From Pseudomonadota bacterium (GTDB lineage: Bacteria > Pseudomonadota > Gammaproteobacteria > Steroidobacterales > JBCBZW01): DNA of 64,000 nucleotides. Below are positions 55,295 to 64,000 of this stretch, piece by piece. The notes under the pieces were generated by a model that had not been told where the DNA came from, searched no databases, and saw only the letters and a list, made by a program, of their open reading frames with translations. The stretch lies in assembly GCA_039193195.1 (NCBI GenBank), contig JBCCWS010000030.1:1-64000 (forward strand), written 5' to 3'. Within the stretch, counting starts at the first letter, position 1, and each line of letters begins with the position of its first letter. The position numbers and the translations under genes were made by a program.

Positions 55295-56536
55295 ATGAAT
55301 TCCCCGATGATCCGTCTGCTGACACCGCTGGTAACTTGCCTGTGCTTGACCGGATGTGTATCCGCCGTGCAGGCGCCGAGCAACCTGTACCAGGCGTCTC
55401 AAGGGGATGCCCCGTACATGGACGAGCGCGTCTCGTTTCGCTCCGGTGGGACGCTTGCGCTCGAGGAACTAGACGCCCTCAACCGCGACGCCTGTCGCGC
55501 CGCCGCGCAGCCCTCGTCCTACGCGGACACTGCCTACACGCCTGCGCAAGTAGCCACGCGGGTGGACCTCCCCTTGTCCCCGGGGGACATGGTGCGAGTG
55601 ATTATCGAGGATGATGAGCTGCTCTCCGGTACCTACGTGCTGAGCCCGGACGGTCGCCTTCAGCTTCCTCACCTAGCGCCGTTGATCGCTGCAGGTTTTC
55701 GCCCCTCGGACGTCGAGTCCATGTTGGCGGCGATGCTAGTGGCCGAGCGCTTCTACCGCCAGGGCGCACTACGTCTGAGTCTGCAGGTGGTGGACTACGG
55801 TCCTGTCCAAGTGTTCGTGTCCGGTGCCGTGTTCGCTCCTGGTATGCGCGAGATCAACGTTCGGCGGGCCGAAGACCAGCCCACCGTCCGCCTGGAGTCG
55901 CCAGGTGATGCGCCGGGCGGTCGTCGCCTGAGCGTGGCCCTGCAGGCGGCAGGGGGCGTGCGCCCGGACGCTGATCTGACTAACGTGGTGCTGACGCGCG
56001 CCGGACGCAGGCGGATCATCGACCTGCGCGGCGCAATGGATGGAGCGCCCTTCGACGACCTGCCGCTGATCGCTGGGGATCAGGTGCACGTGATGAGCCG
56101 CGAGTGTTTCCAGCCAGAGCTTGCGCGAGCGAGCGCGGTGACGCCGCCGGGCATACGCGTGTTCATGTCTAACCTGACCCGACCGGCGCCAGGCAACGCG
56201 CTGGCCGCGATTGGGCGCGATGCCTGGTCGCTCCCTTACGGTACGCGCTTGCTCCAGGCGTTGGTGTCGGCCAATTGCGTCGGCGGCACGCAAGCGACCA
56301 ACGCAAATCGTCACGCGGTGCTAATCAGTCGAAATCCACTGACGGGACGCAGCGAGGTGATCAGTCGCCCCGTAGAGGCGCTGGTCAGGCGAGCGGATCG
56401 CGATGGCTTTGACCCCTACCTGTTGCCTGGCGATGCGATTGCTTGCTACGACAGCGCGGTGATCAACCTGGGCGATGTACTGGCTGGCGCGTGGGGCGCA
56501 TCGCGTGCCCTCGGCCTTCCAGGTACCGGTGGATGA
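55295..56536 (+). CDS. polysaccharide export outer-membrane lipoprotein (OPX, Wza-like)
   Basis: 413 residues from ATG 55295 (AGGAG upstream). Lipobox LTGC near residue 22. Residues about 85-185 are the poly-export domain (LSPGDMVRVIIEDDELLSGT, YVLSPDGRLQLPHL), then SLBB-like segments (VQVFVSGAVFAPGMREINVR, LSVALQAAGGVRPDADLTNV). It forms the outer-membrane channel for the finished chain. Its stop overlaps the PCP start by four bases. Confidence 0.92.
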   Translation: MNSPMIRLLTPLVTCLCLTGCVSAVQAPSNLYQASQGDAPYMDERVSFRSGGTLALEELDALNRDACRAAAQPSSYADTAYTPAQVATRVDLPLSPGDMVRVIIEDDELLSGTYVLSPDGRLQLPHLAPLIAAGFRPSDVESMLAAMLVAERFYRQGALRLSLQVVDYGPVQVFVSGAVFAPGMREINVRRAEDQPTVRLESPGDAPGGRRLSVALQAAGGVRPDADLTNVVLTRAGRRRIIDLRGAMDGAPFDDLPLIAGDQVHVMSRECFQPELARASAVTPPGIRVFMSNLTRPAPGNALAAIGRDAWSLPYGTRLLQALVSANCVGGTQATNANRHAVLISRNPLTGRSEVISRPVEALVRRADRDGFDPYLLPGDAIACYDSAVINLGDVLAGAWGASRALGLPGTGG

Positions 56537-57942
56537 AGGCCTTCGCCATCAAGGCGTGGCACCGGCTGCGCTACGGGTTCGATCCCACCGGACGGGGTCG
56601 GCGCTACGGGGGCATCACCGCCCTTGCCTTGAGCCTCGTGTGGGCAAGCGTGATTGCCTACTGCACGCTGGCTCGCGCCACGTACACCAGTCGGTTCTCC
56701 CTGCTGCTCCCCGCGGCGGGCGTGAGCACGACATTGCAGCTCGAGAGTCTTGGGCAGGCTGTCTCCTCGACAGCCTCTCCTTACGCCTCCTCTAGCCTGT
56801 CGCCAACGGAGAAGTACAAGCGACTTATCGTTGCCGATCAGACCCTGTCGATCGCCGCAAGCGAGCAAGGCATCAGCCTGGAGCGCTTTCCCAGGCCGCG
56901 CGTAGAGCTGGTCGATCAAACTGAGCTCATTCATGTGGAACTCACCGGTGCCACGGCCGCGCAGGCGCGTGACTTCGCGCTTACGGTGGAGCGCGCCTTC
57001 TCGGCGGAGCTCGAGCGCCTACGTGCGGGAGAGGCGAAGATCCGCGAGCGAATGATGCGCTCGCTGATCGGCGAGTTCGAGGAAAAGGTGGATCGGGCAC
57101 GACGCGCTGTGATCGAGCTGCAGGTGTCGGGCGAGGTGGCGTCGGTCGAGCAGTACGACGCCACGGTGGCTACCCTGGAGCAGCTTCGTGCGCGGGCGAT
57201 GGAAGTACGCGCCGCGTTGGCGAAGGCGCAGGCGACCGTGACTCGGCTGAGCGAGTCGCTGGGAATCGATGTCCGCGCCGCATCGCGTGCCTTCGTGCTG
57301 CAAGCCGACACGCAGTTTCAAGATTTGCTAGAGCGCTTCACCCGCGTGTCGGGTGAGTTGAATGAGTTGAGTGGGCGCCTGGGCGAGCGGCATCCGCGTC
57401 GCATGGCGTTGATGGCGGACTACACCGCCCTAGTGGACTCGCTGAGTGCCCGCGGCGCCACCCTAACCGGGCTCGCCGGTGCAGTCATACTGCGCCTGGT
57501 AGACCTATCGGTGAGCCAGCAGCGAGCGCGCCTGTTCGAGCAGCTGCTTGCCGATGAAGCGCAACGCGCGGGCTTTGCGGCGCAGGAGGCGGCATTGGTC
57601 AGACAGATCGAGCGTCAGCACCGTCGCGTGACCCAGCTTGCTGAAGATGCCGGCGAGCTAGCCCGTCGCGCGCGCGAGCTTCAAGTGGCCGAGGCTGTGT
57701 TCGCCTCCGCCCTGGCGCGCCAGGACGTGAACAAGTCGGACTACTTTGCTTCCTATCCCATGGTGCAGCTGCTCGAGGCGCCTACTTTGCCGCGAAAGCC
57801 GTCAGGACCTAAACGCAAGCTGGCGGTGGCCGGCGGTGTGGTGGCGAGTCTCATGTTGATGGCCTCGATGGCGTTGGCCTGGTTGAGGCAGCCGATTCTG
57901 ACCCTACTGATCGATCGCGTTCATGGCCGCGCCACCGACTGA
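56533..57942 (+). CDS. Wzz/GumC-type polysaccharide co-polymerase without kinase domain
   Basis: 469 residues from ATG 56533 (ATGA overlap with OPX). Two membrane helices frame a large periplasmic coil: helix 1 at about 28-48 (ITALALSLVWASVIAYCTLA), coiled coils at 150-400 (RARRAVIELQVSGEVASVEQ, QQRARLFEQLLADEAQRAGF), the family motif PMVQLLEAPTLPRKPSGPKR before helix 2 (VAGGVVASLMLMASMALAWL). It ends 20 residues after helix 2 with no Walker motifs, so any tyrosine kinase would be elsewhere. It sets chain length and links export to OPX. Confidence 0.9.
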   Translation: MKAFAIKAWHRLRYGFDPTGRGRRYGGITALALSLVWASVIAYCTLARATYTSRFSLLLPAAGVSTTLQLESLGQAVSSTASPYASSSLSPTEKYKRLIVADQTLSIAASEQGISLERFPRPRVELVDQTELIHVELTGATAAQARDFALTVERAFSAELERLRAGEAKIRERMMRSLIGEFEEKVDRARRAVIELQVSGEVASVEQYDATVATLEQLRARAMEVRAALAKAQATVTRLSESLGIDVRAASRAFVLQADTQFQDLLERFTRVSGELNELSGRLGERHPRRMALMADYTALVDSLSARGATLTGLAGAVILRLVDLSVSQQRARLFEQLLADEAQRAGFAAQEAALVRQIERQHRRVTQLAEDAGELARRARELQVAEAVFASALARQDVNKSDYFASYPMVQLLEAPTLPRKPSGPKRKLAVAGGVVASLMLMASMALAWLRQPILTLLIDRVHGRATD

Positions 57943-59233
57943 AGCGCTTACGCCAGCTGAGTGGCTGGTGAGCTGGACGATTCGACTGACGTGGGTGTTC
58001 TACGCCGCTGGAGCCCTGTACATGGTCGGTCCCGTGCTCGGTTGGACGCTCGCCGGTATGGTCTTCATTGGGCGCTACCTGCGAGATGCCCTGCCTGAAC
58101 GCTGGCGAGCGCGCCCCGTGCCCTTCACCGTGTGGCTTTGGCTCGGTGGGATGGGCGCGATGTGGGTGGCCCTGCTCATCGGTCACACGCAGTTCGATCT
58201 TGGCTTCGCCAAGACCGTCAAGTCGACCGTGGGCTGGGCCAAGGGCTGGGCGTTGCTGGCCTTGTTTCCTTTGGCCGGCGCCTGTTTGTTCATACGTCCC
58301 GCGGTGATTTACCGGGCTTGCTGCCACCTCGCTTTGCAAACCCTATGCCTCCTACCGGTGTTGCTTATTGCGCCCAAGCTCAGTCTCCCCGAAGCGATCT
58401 ACACCTCGCCGCTTAGGATCCTCGGCGGTCCTGGGCCGGAGTTCTTTACCCTTCAGCTGTACATCACAGATCCGGCCAGTGGTGAACCACGCTGGCAGTT
58501 CTTCACCCCCTGGGCCCCGGCGGCTGGGATGATGGGCGTCGTGATGTTGATCTGTGCCTTGGAAGAACGCGACCGACGATGGTTGTCCATTGGTGTGGTG
58601 GGTGCGCTCGCCATGATCTTCCTCTCCAAGTCACGCATGGCGTTGGTCGCCTTCGCCTTGGTCTGGCCCGCTGCGCACTTGGTGTCGCGGGCCAGATCGC
58701 CGGCGGTCTGGGGTATTGGCGCAGTGGCCGCTTACCTAATGGGAGTGATAGCAAATCCCATATTCATGGCGGCAGGCGACGCAGTGGCGGCTTTCAAGGC
58801 TGCGCGTGCCGACAGCACGCGGGTGCGTGAGACGCTCGGGCGTATCGCCGTGGATCGGTGGTGGCATGAGGCGCCGTGGTTCGGTCACGGCGTCGTGGAG
58901 CGCGGCCCCCACCTGGTGGAGTACATGCCGATCGGCAGTCACCACAGCTGGTACGGCCTGCTTTTCGTAAAGGGGGCCATCGGGGCCCTAGCCCTAGCGA
59001 TACCGATATTGGTCAGCCTGCTCGAATGCCTGCTGCGAGCGCAGGTGAGTACGAGCGGCCGGGTTGGGTTCGCGGTGATCCTGATGATGCTGCTCTACAG
59101 CTTCGGCGAGAACCTAGAGATGCTGGTCTATCTCTTCTGGCCAGCAAGCGTGTTGCTTGGGGTGGCGCTTGCTGTGCCTGCGATCTGTGGAGAGTCTTTT
59201 GATAGCGAAGGGCGATCAATTAGTACCAAATAA
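57923..59233 (+). CDS. O-antigen polymerase/ligase-like membrane protein (Wzy-like)
   Basis: 436 residues with about 11 hydrophobic helices; the start overlaps the PCP gene by 20 bases. The Wzy_C-type loop is visible at residues 285-335: DSTRVRETLGRIAVDRWWHE, PWFGHGVVERG and SHHSWYGLLFVKG, where GHG and the HxxW pair match the periplasmic loop of polymerases and ligases. It most likely polymerises the repeat units delivered by the flippase. Last gene of the plus-strand run. Confidence 0.83.
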   Translation: MAAPPTEALTPAEWLVSWTIRLTWVFYAAGALYMVGPVLGWTLAGMVFIGRYLRDALPERWRARPVPFTVWLWLGGMGAMWVALLIGHTQFDLGFAKTVKSTVGWAKGWALLALFPLAGACLFIRPAVIYRACCHLALQTLCLLPVLLIAPKLSLPEAIYTSPLRILGGPGPEFFTLQLYITDPASGEPRWQFFTPWAPAAGMMGVVMLICALEERDRRWLSIGVVGALAMIFLSKSRMALVAFALVWPAAHLVSRARSPAVWGIGAVAAYLMGVIANPIFMAAGDAVAAFKAARADSTRVRETLGRIAVDRWWHEAPWFGHGVVERGPHLVEYMPIGSHHSWYGLLFVKGAIGALALAIPILVSLLECLLRAQVSTSGRVGFAVILMMLLYSFGENLEMLVYLFWPASVLLGVALAVPAICGESFDSEGRSISTK

Positions 59234-59309
59234 TCGATTTCAACTAACCTAGTGTTCTTGCGATCCTGGGCCTACTGGAATCACGCCGTTCTATCATAAG
59301 GAGTCCTAG

Positions 59310-61470
<2,161 letters not shown>

Positions 61471-61491
61471 GCGAACCGCGTTACCTACAAG

Positions 61492-61521
61492 CGGGCGCTA
61501 TCGGGCTTCCGGTGGCGCCCG
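61492..61521 (+). terminator. hairpin downstream of katG
   Basis: CGGGCGC (61492-61498) pairs with GCGCCCG (61515-61521) 22 bases after the katG stop; the following AGGGTTT is only weakly T-rich. Confidence 0.4.
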
Positions 61522-61790
61522 AGGGTTTGCACTCCGCGCTAGAGAGTCGGTCCGTGACGGCAGCGGCGCTCCTAGTGGCACGGGCTCTACTTCTGTGTGG
61601 TTGCACGCTTGAGATGACATCTCGACCCGAAGAAGCGGGCACCAATGACCGAATAGATCGCTGCTGCCGACCGAGCTTAGTCACTACTGTGTGGCCCGGA
61701 CAAGTCACTTCCCTGGGTGTCTGTCGGGCCATCTGCTGTGAAGGTGCATGGTGGATGCGCGCTAGCTATCGCTTTCATCAATGAAAGCTA

Positions 61791-61948
61791 GTGTGCTGTC
61801 CCAGAAGTTCGTTGAAAATACGCACGGGGCTTTTCGTTCCTGGGTGCGGCGCGACGACGAGCGTGGCAGGCCCCAGGGGAGGAGGAGCAACGTATTCAGG
61901 GGCGAAAGGTACCCGCGTATTTTTCAACGAACTTCTGGGACAGCACAC
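61791..61948 (+). mobile_element. MITE type 2 relative, complete, 158 bases
   Basis: Perfect-looking inverted ends of about 35 bases: GTGTGCTGTCCCAGAAGTTC at the left and GAACTTCTGGGACAGCACAC at the right, flanked by TA at 61789-61790 and 61949-61950 in CTAG contexts. The interior (GGCGCGACGACGAGCGTGGC) matches the reversed interior of the 22261 element, and the shared GAAGTTCGTTGA lies at the same place in the ends, so these are two subfamilies of one element. An 18-base palindrome GCTTTCATCAATGAAAGC (61771-61788) touches its left end. Confidence 0.87.
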
Positions 61949-61950
61949 TA

Positions 61951-62470
61951 GGAGTAGCAAGCGTCGCTTACTTGTTCGAGAGCTTACTGGTCCGCAAAGT
62001 AGGAGCCGTTCTCGAGCGACCCGTGAAAGTGACAGAGATTCGTTTTGGATCCTGGCGGTGGCCGCGCAAGCAATGGTGGTTGTGCGAGCACTGAAGACGC
62101 GGAACGTCGGGCCTCGGCAGCACCTGGCGGTTCGCCTGCCGCCGCAGTGGATTCGCTTCCTTCGAATATCGAGTTCGATATTTTCGATTAAAGCGGACAC
62201 CCCGTTGGTTGTGTGCCGGCATTAGCATGCTAACGCTTCGTCATCAGCCTCGCGAGGCTTGTGTACCACCTCTAGTGCTGTCAATTGACTGGCGGCGAGG
62301 GGCTTGTTTTCGCGCTGGGCCAGCCCCCATACTTGCGTGACGATTGGCGGACATGCGTTCGCATTTCGATCGAGCCGATTGGGCACCACCTGACAAGAAC
62401 AAGTAGCAGTGGTGCGTCGCTGGGCCGACACCAGCGCCGGGAACAGAAGCCGTCGTAGCAAGGAAGCTCC
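61951..62470 (+). other. 520-base gap before the secreted beta-helix gene
   Basis: No convincing gene on either strand; frames at 61968-62228 and 62222-62716 minus are low-quality or antisense. GTGTTTCGCG-type promoter signals are not evident. AGGAAG at 62461-62466 is the ribosome site of the next gene. Together with 61522-61788 this is about 0.8 kb of intergenic DNA around the MITE. Confidence 0.4.
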
Positions 62471-64000
62471 ATGAAACCACGTCCGCAGCGCTCGCTCGCG
62501 CTCGCCGTCTGCAGTCTCGCCCTGGCAAGCGTTATCGCCGGCAACCCGACCCGTGCCCAGGAGTGTGAGGATAGTATCACCGTCACCACGACGGCCGATG
62601 CAGGGCCGGGCTCTCTGCGTCAAGCGGTAGATCGCGTCTGTCCGGGGGGCACCGTCGACTTCGATCTGCCCACGCCAGCGACCATCGGTCTGCGCCGGCC
62701 GTTGCGTATCCGCCAATCACTGGTCCTGCTCGGTCCCGGGCAGGAGTTGCTCACGATCGATGGCCAGGGGCCGGGGTCCGTGCTTCAAGTTGGGGGCGTC
62801 AGCGCTACTCTCATTGGCCTCACGATCTTCGGCGGCAACACGGACACTAACGGCGGTGGCATCATCAACGGCGGATCGCTGCGCCTGGTCGACGTCACCG
62901 TGGCCAACAACAGGGCCTTCCTCACCGGCGGCGGCATCGTCAACGACGGCGTGCTGCTGCTAGAGCGCGCTATCGTGCGTGACAACACGTCCGGCCCGCT
63001 GGAGAACGACAACGCGGGCAGCGGTGCGGGCATTGTCAATCGCGGTGAGCTGATCATCCGAAACAGCCTGTTTGCCGACAACCTCGTGCAGGGGGCGGGC
63101 GGTGGCGGCATGCTCTACAACGAGCGTGGCAACGTGCGCATCGAACGCAGCGCCATCATCAACAACCAGTCCTTGGGTACGAATTCGCGGATCGCCGCCG
63201 GCGCGATCCTCGTGCTTTCAGGCAGCGTGGAGATCATCAACACCACCATCGCCGGCAACTTTGCGGCGTTCCAGCGGACGTCCGCCATCAACAACGTTGC
63301 GGGCTTGGTGACCTTGAGCCATGTCACCCTTGGCGACAACTTCAGGGGATCGAACAGTGTGCTTTTGCGCACTGATCAGGGAGTGACCAGCCTGCGCAAT
63401 ACGCTGCTGGCGAACAACGGACAATCGGGCGACGACTGCCTGGGCACGATCGTCTCGCTCGGCTACAACCTCACCGACGACTCCAGCTGTAACTTCGCCG
63501 GCCCTGGTGATCAACTGGTGGCAGACGCGCTGCTAGGGGAACTCGACGGCGCCGATCCCATCCCCACCTTCCCCTTGGAGATGGGTAGCCCAGCCATCGA
63601 CGGTGGGCTTTGCGTGGGGCTAGATGGCGCGCCTATCACTGAGGATGCCCGGGGCCTACCTCGCCCCGTGGACGCCACCGGCGTGCCGAATGCGGTCGAC
63701 GGTTGCGACATCGGCGCGCGCGAGATGCGGGCGGCCGACTTGGTCATCGACAAGGGCTTGGGACTCGGTACTCCGCTGCCGGGTGCGCGCATCGACTATC
63801 GCATCGGCATCACCAACCGAGGCGTCGGCACCGCGGAGGGCATCATCGTGACCGACGTGCTACCCGAGGAAGTGGTGTTGGCGGGGCCCGTGACCCTGAC
63901 CCCACCGCAAGCGGACGCCGAGTTGGCCCAGACCGCCGCCGACCTTCCGACCCTCGCCAGCAATGTCCGCCTTGGCGCTAACGACACGGCTAGCCTGACG
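62471..64000 (+). CDS. secreted parallel beta-helix protein with DUF11-like end (partial)
   Basis: From ATG 62471 the frame is open to the window edge (510 residues seen). A signal peptide (LALAVCSLALASVIAG) is followed by ITVTTTADAGPGSLRQAVDR, the CSLREAI-like opening of secreted beta-helix proteins. Then come parallel beta-helix coils (GGGIINGGSLRLVDVTVANN, GGGIVNDGVLLLERAIVRDN, INNTTIAGNF-type), a choice-of-anchor Q-like block (SPAIDGGLCVG, RPVDATGVPNAVDGCDIGAR) and from about residue 430 a DUF11/SdrB-type beta domain (DLVIDKGLGLGTPLPGARID). Probably cell-surface or secreted adhesin-like; the C-terminal anchor lies outside. Confidence 0.8.
   Translation, partial: MKPRPQRSLALAVCSLALASVIAGNPTRAQECEDSITVTTTADAGPGSLRQAVDRVCPGGTVDFDLPTPATIGLRRPLRIRQSLVLLGPGQELLTIDGQGPGSVLQVGGVSATLIGLTIFGGNTDTNGGGIINGGSLRLVDVTVANNRAFLTGGGIVNDGVLLLERAIVRDNTSGPLENDNAGSGAGIVNRGELIIRNSLFADNLVQGAGGGGMLYNERGNVRIERSAIINNQSLGTNSRIAAGAILVLSGSVEIINTTIAGNFAAFQRTSAINNVAGLVTLSHVTLGDNFRGSNSVLLRTDQGVTSLRNTLLANNGQSGDDCLGTIVSLGYNLTDDSSCNFAGPGDQLVADALLGELDGADPIPTFPLEMGSPAIDGGLCVGLDGAPITEDARGLPRPVDATGVPNAVDGCDIGAREMRAADLVIDKGLGLGTPLPGARIDYRIGITNRGVGTAEGIIVTDVLPEEVVLAGPVTLTPPQADAELAQTAADLPTLASNVRLGANDTASLT

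Overview
The window is GC-rich bacterial chromosome, densely coded on both strands. Its gene content (trmA, ATP-type pckA, NnrU, CopA/CopB, PhoX, catalase-peroxidase, an ECF sigma factor, a CadC-like TPR regulator, H-NOX signalling and a Wzx/Wzy-type polysaccharide cluster) points to a free-living, probably aquatic gammaproteobacterium. No rRNA, tRNA or CRISPR array was recognised, and the species cannot be named from sequence alone.

Left accessory part (1-7.7 kb). An IS66-type transposase tail is followed by a three-gene minus-strand operon (3919 to 490) of PD-(D/E)XK-like nuclease, small middle protein and SMC-like ABC ATPase. This is the layout of an ABC-three-component (ABC-3C) conflict system. 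Upstream of it lies a decayed hsdR 3' end. Next comes a tandem array of integron cassettes: four attC sites of exactly 99 bp (4403, 4685, 5154, 6624) with cassette genes on the minus strand and no integrase in the window (a CALIN-type array). One cassette encodes a ferredoxin-like protein, one a two-helix membrane protein plus a poly-glycine microprotein, and one an unknown 232-residue protein.

Metabolic and stress part (8-31 kb). Here are an MFS exporter, nnrU, pckA, a csoR-copA-copB copper module with a palindromic operator, a stand-alone B12-binding protein, phoX behind a Pho-box-like site, a GT4 glycosyltransferase, a secreted SGNH hydrolase, an ECF sigma factor, an S9 peptidase (frameshifted near its start) and trmA. 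Decay is common: a broken GNAT gene, a molybdopterin-oxidase fragment, and a secreted-protein gene split by two adjacent MITEs whose removal restores the frame.

Middle part (30-45 kb). This holds a MocR-type regulator, a 1063-residue CadC-like TPR regulator, two tandem FG-GAP repeat proteins, a GST-like protein, a DUF4397 lipoprotein and unknown genes.

Polysaccharide and NO-signalling part (45-59 kb). A minus-strand operon (flippase and three glycosyltransferases) diverges from a plus-strand run: a WecG/TagA-sugar transferase fusion, H-NOX sensor, hybrid histidine kinase, sigma-54 response regulator, then OPX, PCP and Wzy-like genes. Good sigma-54 -24/-12 promoters precede both the fusion gene and the OPX gene, so the H-NOX/kinase/regulator set probably switches polysaccharide synthesis in response to NO (inference).

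Right end (59-64 kb). katG carries a frameshift in a G6 run. It is followed by a third MITE and the 5' part of a large secreted beta-helix protein that runs off the window.
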